Assembly (NCBI GenBank): GCA_003212515.1
Contig: QCPL01000001.1
Location: 1 to 64,000, forward strand
Direction of reading: 5' to 3'
DNA length: 64,000 bases
Source: Prochlorococcus sp. AG-436-M02
Lineage (GTDB): Bacteria > Cyanobacteriota > Cyanobacteriia > PCC-6307 > Cyanobiaceae
Shown here piece after piece: positions 1 through 8,143 of this stretch (positions are counted from its first letter, which is position 1; the number at the start of each line of letters is the position of its first letter). Below the pieces are notes generated by a model. The model was not told the origin of the DNA and made no database searches. It was given only the letters and a program-made list of their open reading frames with translations. A program made the position numbers and the translations under genes.

Positions 1-117
1 ACTGTATACACTTTGTGTAATGTCTATTGCGTAACTAATCAATGTATGATTTGTTACATAAAATTGACTCGCTTAAGCGCTAGTTACATTAGCTTGCTTA
101 GGGGCTATTTAGATGAA

Positions 118-294
118 TTAATGATTGGCTAGCACGATTATTTTTGCAGTTTTTTTCTTATTGCGTTTCATTTGAGATAAATCATCTCTAAGCTGACGCC
201 CATTAAAAAGAAATATTCTAATTGCTTTGCCTTGAATTAAGATGGTTTTTGGTAATTTATACCCAGTTCTTTGACAACTTGTTTGGCTATTAAT
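118..294 (-). other. open frame of 58 codons without a normal start
   Basis: This minus-strand frame runs from an in-frame stop to the terminator at 118-120. It reads as a plausible basic protein tail: ...GYKLPKTILIQGKAIRIFLF, then a stretch containing NGRQLRDDLSQ and a Lys/Arg-rich run, ending in VLANH. No ATG, GTG or TTG lies near its 5' end. The first codon after the upstream stop is ATT at 292-294 and no clear ribosome binding site precedes it. It could be a small gene with a rare start, a decayed gene remnant or chance. Nothing else was recognised in bases 1-305. Confidence 0.3.
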
Positions 295-317
295 TTATTA
301 GGTGGTTGTTATTTCTT

Positions 318-518
318 ATGGCTTTATTTAGGAGGATTCCTACTTATAGAATTTTTTCTTTAAGTAACGGAGTTGATTTGCCTGAAGCAACAGTAACCCT
401 TGCTGGGTCAGTTTTATTATCCGTTCTTTGCTCTATTCTCGTAGGAACATTTATTTATTCATCATCTTCAATTTTGCAAGAATTTTATTTGTCCCTTGTC
501 TCAATATCTCTTTACTAG
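318..518 (+). CDS. possible small membrane protein
   Basis: A 66-residue frame from the ATG at 318; a TTG four codons upstream could also serve. Residues around 28-48 form one hydrophobic segment (VTLAGSVLLSVLCSILVGTF), so one membrane span is predicted. Its end slightly overlaps the 3' end of the convergent exported-protein gene that starts at 868. No family was recognised, and the coding character is weak, so it may be spurious. Confidence 0.3.
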   Translation: MALFRRIPTYRIFSLSNGVDLPEATVTLAGSVLLSVLCSILVGTFIYSSSSILQEFYLSLVSISLY

Positions 519-868
519 CAGAAATCTCTTAACTCTTTCCATTTTTCTAATCCAGTCTCAAAACTTTTAATATCACCTTCAGAGCCATTTTCCTTAAAGG
601 CTTTTATTAGAGATTCAGTAGCTTCTATTCCATACTTTGCTGCTTGCTTCTGTTTTATACAACTTTGTATGGCATCACCATTTTTTAGCTCGTTCTCTGC
701 TTTATCTAGATATTCACTTGCGAGCTTTATATTTTGATTCCAATTATTCATATGACTTTCAAAATTTTCTTTATTGGTTTCTGATGCATTCGCAGGATTT
801 GATATTAGAAAAAGAAAAATTAAAAAAATAATAATACTTTGAGTTAGTGATGAAAATATATTTTTCAT
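515..868 (-). CDS. small exported helical protein
   Basis: A 117-residue protein with a clear signal peptide: positive residues, then a hydrophobic stretch (residues about 10-26, IIIFLIFLFLISNPANA) ending in an ANA-type signal peptidase I site. The mature part is charged, lysine/glutamate-rich and probably helical, with two cysteines (in IQSCIKQK and at the C-terminal residue) that could pair after export. The likely location is periplasm or thylakoid lumen. No family was recognised. It looks like one of the many short strain- or clade-specific exported proteins of marine picocyanobacteria. Confidence 0.6.
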   Translation of the reverse strand: MKNIFSSLTQSIIIFLIFLFLISNPANASETNKENFESHMNNWNQNIKLASEYLDKAENELKNGDAIQSCIKQKQAAKYGIEATESLIKAFKENGSEGDIKSFETGLEKWKELRDFC

Positions 869-1009
869 AGACTTTTGAATTAAGCTGATATGGCTAATTT
901 ATTGTAATAGCTGGAACTGTTAATCTCAATTTCTATAAGTGTATTGAGATTAGTTGTGATTGACAAATCAAAGTCGAATTAGAACAGATGCATATAAACT
1001 TGTTTTTTA

Positions 1010-1083
1010 TCGGAGCGGCGGGATTTGAACCCACGACCCCCACTACCCCAAAGTGGTGCGCTACCAAGCTGCGCTACGCCCCG
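1010..1083 (-). tRNA. tRNA-Pro (anticodon GGG)
   Basis: Read on the minus strand, the segment folds as a standard cloverleaf. The acceptor stem pairs CGGGGCG with CGCTCCG, followed by discriminator A. A D-arm with AGCTTGGTA is present. The anticodon stem CCACT/AGTGG encloses the loop TTGGGGT, so the anticodon is GGG (proline). The T-loop TTCAAAT is flanked by GTGGG/CCCGC. CCA is not encoded. It lies between a small exported-protein gene and a SAP-like membrane protein gene. Confidence 0.95.
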
Positions 1084-1103
1084 ATAGAATTAACTATAAC
1101 AAG

Positions 1104-1493
1104 TTATCGGATCCTTAGTATTTTTTGGGATAATTTTTTTATTCTAGTCTTTAATAATATTGATTTTTTCTTCATCTTCTTTAAGATTCTTCTTTTTAAA
1201 AAATCACTATTTTCAGCTGAATAGCCTTGTATTTTTAATTGCTTAGCAAGCTCCCTTAATTCTTTAAGACTCATTATAGATAACCTTAGTTCAGGGTTGC
1301 TATTCCAAGCAATATCCTTTTCTGGTAAATCTGTATTCTTACTATTATTTTCAATTCCTAATGTTATTTCAGCAAGCCATTCTGGAATAATTACTAATAA
1401 AATAGCTAACAAACCATATATTTTTATTAGCGTTTTAGATGGAGGCTTAAGGCCGTTACCTTTGTCTTGTTCGATCCCACTTTGTTTGTTCAC
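1104..1493 (-). CDS. membrane-anchored protein with SAP/Rho-N-like segment
   Basis: A 129-residue protein. After a hydrophilic N-terminus, residues about 24-42 (KIYGLLAILLVIIPEWLAEI) form one transmembrane helix. The C-terminal part, MSLKELRELAKQLKIQGYSA followed by a Lys/Arg-rich tail, resembles the helix-extended-helix of SAP and Rho N-terminal domains (LxxLAKxLxIxGYS), which often bind nucleic acid. The tail KKMKKKSILLKTRIKKL is strongly basic. A membrane-tethered nucleic-acid-binding role is inference only. The gene lies just upstream of tRNA-Pro on the same strand. Confidence 0.6.
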   Translation of the reverse strand: MNKQSGIEQDKGNGLKPPSKTLIKIYGLLAILLVIIPEWLAEITLGIENNSKNTDLPEKDIAWNSNPELRLSIMSLKELRELAKQLKIQGYSAENSDFLKRRILKKMKKKSILLKTRIKKLSQKILRIR

Positions 1494-1544
1494 TTTTACA
1501 ATTTATTCATTTTAAACTTCTATCTTATAGATTTATAATATTAA

Positions 1545-1712
1545 TTAATATGCTTTTAATTGTTCAATACTTGCCCCTGCTGTATCTTTCCATTGAATAT
1601 CGGGTGAAAGTTCATTCTTAGAGGGTAAGAAAGTGAAAACCAAAAGGAATATTAGTAATATAGTCGCAATAATGATTGAAATTACTGTTTTATCATTAAG
1701 TTCATCATTCAT
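1545..1712 (-). CDS. 55-residue single-span membrane protein
   Basis: Translation from the ATG at 1712 gives 55 residues: MNDELNDKTV, a hydrophobic span VISIIIATILLIFLLVFTFL, then PSKNELSPDIQWKDTAGASI and EQLKAY. An in-frame ATG four codons upstream (1724) is an alternative start. The gene overlaps the 3' end of msrA by 8 or 20 bases, suggesting co-transcription with it. The layout of a short N-terminus, one helix and a polar tail is typical of small thylakoid or plasma membrane proteins. No family was recognised. Confidence 0.6.
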   Translation of the reverse strand: MNDELNDKTVISIIIATILLIFLLVFTFLPSKNELSPDIQWKDTAGASIEQLKAY

Positions 1713-2436
1713 TGTTTTGTGCATCTATAGGACTGTTTGTACTTCGAAGGACACAATGTTTTTCTTCCCAGTTGAAATTATCCCAGATGCTAGGGCTAAG
1801 TTTATAGTTTGAGCTTTTGAAATTGTTTAAAGAAATATTTGTTGGCATTGCAGAGCAATATGGCCTACTTCCTGGTTTTGCAAGGTATTGCTGGTGATAT
1901 TCTTCAGCATAATAAAAAGTTTTAGTTGTTTCAATTTGGGTTTTTATTTCTCCTAACCCGTTTTCTGTTAGAAGTTTTTGATATGCATGAAGGCTGTTCA
2001 GAGCAATCTCATTTTGTTGAGAAGTTGTTGTGAAAATGGCAGATCTATATTGAGTACCTGAATCATTCCCTTGTCGATTAAGTTGAGTGGGGTCATGACA
2101 TTCCCAAAACATTTTGAGCAAATCACTAATATCGATTTTGCTTTTGTCCCATACCACCCTGACTACCTCTGCATGGCCAGTTCTTCCTGAGCATACTTGC
2201 CTGTACCCTGGGTTTTCAACCGTCCCACCTAAATATCCTACAGCTGTTGTTGTGACACCTGGTAATTTCCAAAAACCCTTTTCTGCACCCCAAAAACAAC
2301 CACAACCAAAAAAAATTTCTTCTTCATTTTCCCCTGGGCTTTTGTCAATTATGCTTCCTAGAACATAATGACTAATGCTTGAGCCTTTTAAAGAATCTTT
2401 ATAGCTTTTGTTTGGATTAAGCCAGCTTTGGAACAT
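1705..2436 (-). CDS. msrA: peptide methionine-S-sulfoxide reductase
   Basis: MsrA reduces methionine-S-sulfoxide in proteins and so repairs oxidative damage, using thioredoxin-type reductant in the cytoplasm. The catalytic motif GCFWGAEKGFW is seen near residue 46, followed by GYLGGTVENPGYRQVCSGRTGHAE. The family segment DPTQLNRQGNDSGTQYRSAI lies in the middle, and AEEYHQQYL is near residue 180. At 243 residues it is slightly longer than the minimal enzyme, with an N-terminal extension (SWLNPNKSYKDSL) and a C-terminal tail that are common in cyanobacterial versions. It sits directly upstream of, and overlaps, a 55-residue membrane protein gene. Confidence 0.95.
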   Translation of the reverse strand: MFQSWLNPNKSYKDSLKGSSISHYVLGSIIDKSPGENEEEIFFGCGCFWGAEKGFWKLPGVTTTAVGYLGGTVENPGYRQVCSGRTGHAEVVRVVWDKSKIDISDLLKMFWECHDPTQLNRQGNDSGTQYRSAIFTTTSQQNEIALNSLHAYQKLLTENGLGEIKTQIETTKTFYYAEEYHQQYLAKPGSRPYCSAMPTNISLNNFKSSNYKLSPSIWDNFNWEEKHCVLRSTNSPIDAQNNE

Positions 2437-2712
2437 TTAAATTAAATTTGTATTATCAACCTTTTTAATGGGCTGGGCTTCTAGCTGTATATGATTTAAC
2501 AATGTGGTGACAAATGCAAACAATAAAAACGGGAGGCTTAATACCAGGATTAGGCCTACTCCAATTAAGGCGAAAATTGGCCTAGAAGATCCCATTAGGC
2601 CCAGCCCCCCTGCAAGACTAACGAATATGACTGCCATCCAAGCAAGTATTTGAACATAAATGTCCCCAAAACTTAGATTGCACTTGATGGAGTAGTTAGT
2701 TGGGAGAGTCAT
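2437..2712 (-). CDS. small two- or three-span membrane protein
   Basis: A 91-residue protein with hydrophobic helices at about residues 17-40 (IYVQILAWMAVIFVSLAGGL) and 46-72 (PIFALIGVGLILVLSLPFLL), possibly continuing into a third span. Its stop directly abuts the msrA start, so the two are probably one transcription unit with this gene first. It looks like a conserved picocyanobacterial membrane protein of unknown function; no functional motif was seen. Confidence 0.65.
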   Translation of the reverse strand: MTLPTNYSIKCNLSFGDIYVQILAWMAVIFVSLAGGLGLMGSSRPIFALIGVGLILVLSLPFLLFAFVTTLLNHIQLEAQPIKKVDNTNLI

Positions 2713-2814
2713 TAAATAATTGTTTTTTGATTTTTGTCTTTTACCTAAGCTAGGGAAGTTGTTTTAATATGTATTAGAATAATATCTTTTCAGTGATGAA
2801 GTTTAATGAGGAAA

Positions 2815-4566
2815 TTATTTAACTGAATCAAGTTTTTCAACTGCCTTTTCTCTTTCCCAGAGCTTCTTATAGATACCATCGGCTCTGATTAAAGCTTCAT
2901 GATTTCCTTGCTGTACAAGCCTGCCTTCATTTAATACCAAAATCCTATCACAGGCAGCAGCAGCTGAAAGTTGATGGCTTATCATTAGAATTGTTCTATT
3001 TTTTTGTTGTCTTATTGAAGAAAGTATTGAAGCTGCTGTTTTGTTGTCTACACTTGCAAGAGCATCGTCAAGAACAATTATTGGGGCATTAATTAAAAGG
3101 GCTCTTCCCAGAGCTGTTCTTTGTCTTTGACCTCCACTTAGTGTAATTCCACGTTCACCTACAAGGGTTTTGAATCCATCAGGAAAACCTTTTATATCTT
3201 CAGTTAATCTTGCTTGTAGGGCCGAATCCCTTACTTGGTCAATTGATGCATTGGGTTTACCATATCTTAAGTTGTCTTCTAATGTATTTGTAAATAAATA
3301 ACCTTCTTGAGGTACTAGAGCAATATTCTTTCTTAGCTCTTCAAGTCTTAAATCTAAGACATCATTCCCATCAAGAAATAATTGATTTTTATGTATATTA
3401 ACCATTCTTCCCAAGGCCCTTGCCAGGGTTGTTTTACCACAGCCAACTGGACCAACTATTGCTACTAATTCACCTGGCTCTATTACGAAATTAATATCTT
3501 TTAGAATTTCCTTTTGGTTATCATCATAGTTAATACAAAGCCCTTTAGCTTCTAACTTGCCTTTTACAGGAGATGTTAATAATTTGCTACTAATACTATC
3601 TTTTATAGTAGGAGTGTTTGTTAATAATTCCTCTACTCTTTCAAGACTTACTTGTCCTAATTGGAAAGTATTTAATGTAAAGCCTAAAAGAGCAGTTGGG
3701 AAAACTAGTCTCTCAACATAAAGTATTAATGCAATTAATCCACCGATTGTTAAACTGGCATTTGTTATAAGACTACTTCCGAGTGCAAGGATTAAAAGAA
3801 GTGAAATTGATGAAATTCCTTGCAGAAGAGGAAATAATGTACTTGCAGTTCTTGCAAGATTTATTGCAGAATTTTTGTAATTAGTGTTTAATTTAGAAAA
3901 GGCTGCACCTTCTGCACTTTCTTGACCATAAATCTTTATGGCACTGATTCCTGAAAGATCTTCTTGAATTAGTTCACTTAACTTAGATAGAGCTTCTTGT
4001 TGACGTTTCCTTTGGTTAACCATTCTTCCTCCGAAAAGACGTACAACTCCAAGCATTATTGGATAAAGAGATATTGAGGCAACTGTTAGCCATGGGTTGA
4101 TAGCAACCATCGCTGGAATAGTAAAGGTATAGGCAAGGAATGTATTAGTCAGACTTAGGATTGCAAATCCCAAAAGTCTTCTTATGTTTTCAATATCACT
4201 AGTTGCTCTTGTAATGACTTCTCCACTGCCAATGCTTTGCACCCAGTCAGGATCTTGAATAAGCATGTGATCAAATAAGCGCTGCCTAAGATCAACTTCC
4301 ACTTGCCTGCCAACGCCAAAAACAAGTTGCCTTGAGATAAGACGGACTACTGCCATGACACTTGCGAGGGAAATTATCCAAAAGGATTGTTTTAGAACTT
4401 CTTTAAAGGTGAATCCTTCTTGTAAAGCATCTATTATTCTTCGAACTTCAAAAGGTATTGCAACACTTAAGATATTTACAATCACTAGGCTTATCGCCCC
4501 TAGAACTAATGTCCTTCTGTGAGGCTTCAAATATCTATTTATTAGATCAATACGGAAAACAGACAT
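2815..4566 (-). CDS. half-size ABC exporter (MsbA-like)
   Basis: A 583-residue type I ABC exporter with a fused transmembrane domain (about residues 1-310, six helices) and a nucleotide-binding domain. In the latter are a Walker A motif GPVGCGKTTLA near residue 370, a Q-loop (LVPQEGYLF), the signature LSGGQRQR near 475, Walker B IIVLDDALASVD near 497 and an H-loop (MISHQLS). Such proteins act as dimers in the cytoplasmic membrane, exporting lipids, peptides or drugs. The substrate cannot be read from sequence; MsbA-like lipid flipping or multidrug export are both possible. It is monocistronic in appearance and divergent from the DUF3288-like gene at 4653. Confidence 0.9.
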   Translation of the reverse strand: MSVFRIDLINRYLKPHRRTLVLGAISLVIVNILSVAIPFEVRRIIDALQEGFTFKEVLKQSFWIISLASVMAVVRLISRQLVFGVGRQVEVDLRQRLFDHMLIQDPDWVQSIGSGEVITRATSDIENIRRLLGFAILSLTNTFLAYTFTIPAMVAINPWLTVASISLYPIMLGVVRLFGGRMVNQRKRQQEALSKLSELIQEDLSGISAIKIYGQESAEGAAFSKLNTNYKNSAINLARTASTLFPLLQGISSISLLLILALGSSLITNASLTIGGLIALILYVERLVFPTALLGFTLNTFQLGQVSLERVEELLTNTPTIKDSISSKLLTSPVKGKLEAKGLCINYDDNQKEILKDINFVIEPGELVAIVGPVGCGKTTLARALGRMVNIHKNQLFLDGNDVLDLRLEELRKNIALVPQEGYLFTNTLEDNLRYGKPNASIDQVRDSALQARLTEDIKGFPDGFKTLVGERGITLSGGQRQRTALGRALLINAPIIVLDDALASVDNKTAASILSSIRQQKNRTILMISHQLSAAAACDRILVLNEGRLVQQGNHEALIRADGIYKKLWEREKAVEKLDSVK

Positions 4567-4652
4567 GACTTCAATAATATGAGTACTAATTTAGATTGAA
4601 GAAGGTTAAAAAAGTGCTTTCATCTTTCTACCCAAATTTTGGTTCTTAAGTG

Positions 4653-4958
4653 ATGGAAGGACAAAATCATCCTTTATACACAACTGATCGGGAACTGGTA
4701 AATCGTTTGATTGCTATAAACAACCCTGCGCAAGAGGATTTGATTGATCTAGCAAGGTTATTTATGAGATATGACTCTTTCCCTGGAGCAAAGGATATAC
4801 AGATGGATATGGTGAAAATATTAAAAATATGGGGAATTACCAGAGAAGAACTTAATAAAAATACTAGGAATATTTGGGCAAAAGGATTTAGACCTGGTAG
4901 CTCTTCTGAAGAGATGCTTGGTTCAAGTTTCGATACATCAGAAAATTCTACTAATTGA
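4653..4958 (+). CDS. DUF3288-like protein
   Basis: About 101 residues from the ATG at 4653; an adjacent in-frame ATG at 4650 is equally possible. The start region reads MEGQNHPLYTTDRELVNRLI, resembling the N-terminus of the cyanobacteria-specific DUF3288 family, which begins with a QxHPxYxTDR-type motif. The rest is a mixed-charge soluble domain (LARLFMRYDSFPGAKDIQMD, then ILKIWGITREEL) and a Ser-rich tail. It is soluble and cytoplasmic, with no signal peptide. Family membership is from remembered sequence pattern; function is unknown. Confidence 0.7.
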   Translation: MEGQNHPLYTTDRELVNRLIAINNPAQEDLIDLARLFMRYDSFPGAKDIQMDMVKILKIWGITREELNKNTRNIWAKGFRPGSSSEEMLGSSFDTSENSTN

Positions 4959-5081
4959 TTCGATCACTCTTCTCATATTTTTCTCGTCAGAAGTGAATTT
5001 TCAGGTAATAGTAGATGGTATACCTATTGCCAATTAGTGCAGAGTGCATGGCAAACGGATGTTCTGAGTTGATTCCTAATT

Positions 5082-6107
5082 ATGTCTATTGTTTCTTGGC
5101 CAAAACTCCTAGAAAAGCTTCTGCAATCTAACGAACTCACTAGAACAGAAGCAGAAGCTCTTATGAATGCTTGGCTTAATAATGAGCTATTGCCAGTGCA
5201 GACAGGAGCTTTTTTAGCTGCCTTAAGAGCTAAAAAAATCTCTGGATTGGAACTTTCCACAATGGCAGAGGCTTTAAGAGAAGCTTGTGTTTTCCCGTAT
5301 GAGATCCCAGGAAAATTTATGGTTGACACATGTGGAACAGGAGGTGATGGCGCTGATACTTTTAATATTTCTACAGCTGTAGCATTTGTTTCAGCTTCAG
5401 CTGGGGTAACCATTGCTAAACATGGAAATAGAAGTGCAAGCGGAAAAGTTGGTTCAGCTGATGTTCTTGAAGGTTTAGGCCTTAGGTTAGATGCACCAAT
5501 GCAATCAGTTGTCGATGCTATTGAGAAAACTCAAATTACATTTTTATTTGCACCTGTTTGGCATTCCTCGTTAGTCAGCCTTGCACCTTTAAGAAAAAGT
5601 TTGGGTGTTAGAACAGTATTTAACTTACTGGGACCATTAGTTAACCCATTTAAGCCTAAGGCTCAGGTCCTTGGCGTTGCGAAGGAAGAGTTGCTAGATC
5701 CAATGGCAGAGGCCTTAAGGAATTTAGGGCTTGAAAGAGCTGTGGTTGTTCATGGAGCAGGAGGCTTAGATGAAGCATCTTTGGAAGGACCTAATCAGGT
5801 AAGATTTCTTGAAAATGGAGAGATTAAATCTGAAACCATTCGAGTAGAAGATTTAGGGTTAACTTCTTTCCCTAATAGTGAACTTATTGGGGGGTCTTTG
5901 GAAATAAACAAACAAATTCTTTTAAGCCTTTTTAAAGGGAAAGGAACCCAGGCTCAAAGAGAAGTTGTGGCACTTAATACAGCATTTGTTTTTTGGGCTT
6001 CAGGTTTGGAAACAAACTTAAGAGAGGGCATAAAATTGGCATTAAATTGCATGGATTTGTCTAAACCTTTAAATAGGTTCAATGACTTAAAAGAATTTTT
6101 AAAATGA
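5082..6107 (+). CDS. trpD: anthranilate phosphoribosyltransferase
   Basis: TrpD transfers the phosphoribosyl group of PRPP to anthranilate, the second step of tryptophan synthesis. At 341 residues it has the normal family length. The PRPP-binding motif [17 protein letters not shown] starts near residue 82, followed by the glycine-rich [20 protein letters not shown] and, further on, [13 protein letters not shown]. The ATG at 5082 fits the expected N-terminus. It is followed 52 bases later by carA on the same strand, linking amino acid and carbamoyl-phosphate synthesis by position; no leader peptide or attenuator is visible upstream. Confidence 0.96.
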   Translation: MSIVSWPKLLEKLLQSNELTRTEAEALMNAWLNNELLPVQTGAFLAALRAKKISGLELSTMAEALREACVFPYEIPGKFMVDTCGTGGDGADTFNISTAVAFVSASAGVTIAKHGNRSASGKVGSADVLEGLGLRLDAPMQSVVDAIEKTQITFLFAPVWHSSLVSLAPLRKSLGVRTVFNLLGPLVNPFKPKAQVLGVAKEELLDPMAEALRNLGLERAVVVHGAGGLDEASLEGPNQVRFLENGEIKSETIRVEDLGLTSFPNSELIGGSLEINKQILLSLFKGKGTQAQREVVALNTAFVFWASGLETNLREGIKLALNCMDLSKPLNRFNDLKEFLK

Positions 6108-6159
6108 AGCTTTGCGAAAAAAATATTTTGGATTTAGTATCAATTAACTGCTTTTTAAG

Positions 6160-7302
6160 ATGAAATCCTTTGAAAAAAATACAGCGATTTTGCTTTTATC
6201 AGATGGTACTTTGATTGAAGGGAAACCATTTGGTTCTCGAGGCACAGTGTTTGGTGAAATTGTTTTTAATACTGGTATAACTGGCTATCAAGAAGTTATT
6301 ACTGATCCAAGCTATTTTGGACAATTAATTACATTTACTTACCCAGAATTAGGTAATACAGGTGTAAACCTTGATGATCAAGAGTCTGATGCGCCTGTAG
6401 TTAAAGGTGTTATTACAAGGAGATTTGCACATCAGCCAAGTAATTGGCGCTCTAAAAAAACCTTTGAAAGTTGGCTTCAGGATGAGAACGTTGTGGGTAT
6501 TTGCGGTATAGATACAAGGGCACTTGTTAGACATTTAAGAAGTGCTGGAACAATGAATGCTGCTATAAGTTCAACGGGCACAGAATCTCCATCAGAGCTG
6601 TTAAAGAAAATTAGGGAGAAGCCTTTAATGTTGGGACTTGATTTGACCGGTAAAGTGACAACAGAGAAATCTTATAAATGGCAATCAACAACTCCAGTAG
6701 AATTTGACAAAAGAATAAGGAATCAGGATGAAAATCCTTTTAAAGTTGTAGCGATTGATTTTGGAATCAAAAGATCAATTCTTGACCGTTTAGTTTCCCA
6801 TGGTTGTGAGGTGAATGTTTTACCTGCAAGTGCGGAGTTTTCCGATGTTTTAGCCTTAAGTCCTGAAGGTATATTTTTTTCAAATGGTCCTGGAGACCCA
6901 GCAGCTGTTAAGTCAGGTATTGCTTTGGCGCATCGTTTAATTAAGGAAGCGAATATACCTATGTTTGGAATTTGCCTCGGGCATCAGATTTTAGGTTTGG
7001 CTCTGGGATGCAAAACTTTTAAACTACCTTATGGCCATAGGGGGTTAAATCACCCCTGTGGTCAAACTGGACGTGTTGAGATTACTAGTCAAAACCATGG
7101 GTTTGCTCTTGAAGCTTCATCATTAGATAAAACAGTTGTTGAAATAACACATTTAAATTTGAATGATGGAACTGTTGCAGGTATAGCGATGTGTAACAGA
7201 CCTGTTTTTGGTATCCAATATCACCCAGAAGCCAGTCCTGGTCCTCATGATGCTGATTGCCATTTTTCTCGTTTTGTTGAACTAATGTCAGAACGGCGTT
7301 GA
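6160..7302 (+). CDS. carA: carbamoyl-phosphate synthase small (glutaminase) subunit
   Basis: CarA hydrolyses glutamine and passes ammonia to CarB for carbamoyl-phosphate, the precursor of arginine and pyrimidines. The 380 residues comprise the CPSase small-subunit N-terminal domain ([34 protein letters not shown]) and a class I glutamine amidotransferase domain. The triad is visible: Cys272 in [16 protein letters not shown], His355 and Glu357 in QYHPEAS. The ATG at 6160 gives a full-length N-terminus. carB is not in the window. Confidence 0.97.
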   Translation: MKSFEKNTAILLLSDGTLIEGKPFGSRGTVFGEIVFNTGITGYQEVITDPSYFGQLITFTYPELGNTGVNLDDQESDAPVVKGVITRRFAHQPSNWRSKKTFESWLQDENVVGICGIDTRALVRHLRSAGTMNAAISSTGTESPSELLKKIREKPLMLGLDLTGKVTTEKSYKWQSTTPVEFDKRIRNQDENPFKVVAIDFGIKRSILDRLVSHGCEVNVLPASAEFSDVLALSPEGIFFSNGPGDPAAVKSGIALAHRLIKEANIPMFGICLGHQILGLALGCKTFKLPYGHRGLNHPCGQTGRVEITSQNHGFALEASSLDKTVVEITHLNLNDGTVAGIAMCNRPVFGIQYHPEASPGPHDADCHFSRFVELMSERR

Positions 7303-7351
7303 TCTGTGGCTTATATGCTTTTTGATAACTACACTTCTCTTGTGAAGAATT

Positions 7352-7732
7352 TTGGGGGGTAGTCCCATAAACGATCTACAAAGATTGACTGTCTCTTTGA
7401 GAGGCGGCTTTGAACGAAAAAAAGGCTGTTTGGTTTTTCATTTTACAGGACAACTAGATGCCTACTCAGAAAAGCAATTTACAGATTTCCTGGATGGTGT
7501 TTTTAGCTCCAACAAATTACCAATAGTTCTTGATCTGACAAAGATCGATTTTTTAGATTCTTCTGGCTTAGGCGCAATGGTTCATTCCGCGAAGAAATGC
7601 AAGAAATCCAAAAGATCTTTCGTTGTTGTTGGAAATCCGAGAGTTATTCAAACAATCAAGTTAGTTCGTCTTGAAGAGTTTTTGCATGTTACAACTGATT
7701 TAAATACTGCTTTAAGTCACCTGGCAGCTTGA
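7352..7732 (+). CDS. STAS-domain anti-anti-sigma factor
   Basis: A 126-residue single-domain STAS protein of the SpoIIAA/RsbV type, which releases sigma factors by binding an anti-sigma kinase. The phosphorylatable serine motif is clear: VLDLTKIDFLDSSGLGAMVH, with Ser70/Ser71. The C-terminal helix follows. The TTG at 7352 sits in a run of six Gs (TTGGGGGGT) and has only a weak upstream GAAG. A reading beginning at the GTG at 7340 would need one G fewer in that run, so the N-terminus is uncertain. The stop overlaps the start of the RNase III-like gene (TTGA), implying translational coupling. An RsbW-like partner is encoded at 32670. Confidence 0.88.
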   Translation: MGGSPINDLQRLTVSLRGGFERKKGCLVFHFTGQLDAYSEKQFTDFLDGVFSSNKLPIVLDLTKIDFLDSSGLGAMVHSAKKCKKSKRSFVVVGNPRVIQTIKLVRLEEFLHVTTDLNTALSHLAA

Positions 7733-8142
7733 CTGATTGGATCCGTTGCTTAGAGCCATCAGGTTGTCCTGATGAATTAGGGGCATTGCAATTAGCTTGG
7801 TTAGGAGATGCTGTTTGGGAGTTATATCAGCGCCGTAGATTTTGTCAGCAACCAGCAAAAAGCAAGGATTTACATCTATCGGTGGTTTCTTTGGTTAAAG
7901 CTGAAGCGCAAGCTCTAGCTCTGGAAAATCTTGATAATATTTTGACAGATCTTGAAAGAAAGTTGGTTAAACAAGGACGAAATAGAGTTGGGCGTGGTTC
8001 TCGTAAGGTAAATATTGCTATTTATGGAAAGGCAACTGGATTCGAAACACTTATCGGGTGGTTATTTTTAAAGAATCCAAATCGACTTGCCCAATTGTTG
8101 GATCGATTGCAGGAAATCGATTCTAAAAATCTCAAGAATTAA
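7729..8142 (+). CDS. mrnC: mini-ribonuclease III
   Basis: A 137-residue protein consisting of one RNase III catalytic domain without a double-strand RNA-binding domain, as in Mini-III enzymes that mature 23S rRNA in Bacillus and cyanobacteria. Seen motifs are LAWLGDAVWELYQRRR near residue 24 (containing the catalytic Asp and equivalent of the signature helix), KAEAQA, and RGRNRVGRGSRK-like GRNRVGRGSRKVN. The later KATGFETLIGWLFL corresponds to the second acidic motif. The TTG start overlaps the preceding stop. It is followed after one base by an rRNA methyltransferase, so this pair is consistent with ribosomal RNA processing. Confidence 0.9.
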   Translation: MTDWIRCLEPSGCPDELGALQLAWLGDAVWELYQRRRFCQQPAKSKDLHLSVVSLVKAEAQALALENLDNILTDLERKLVKQGRNRVGRGSRKVNIAIYGKATGFETLIGWLFLKNPNRLAQLLDRLQEIDSKNLKN

Positions 8143-8143
8143 A

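Noticed and set aside
5024-5413. A 129-codon minus-strand frame overlapping trpD
   Set aside because: It is antisense to the conserved N-terminal part of trpD and has no start signal or family resemblance.
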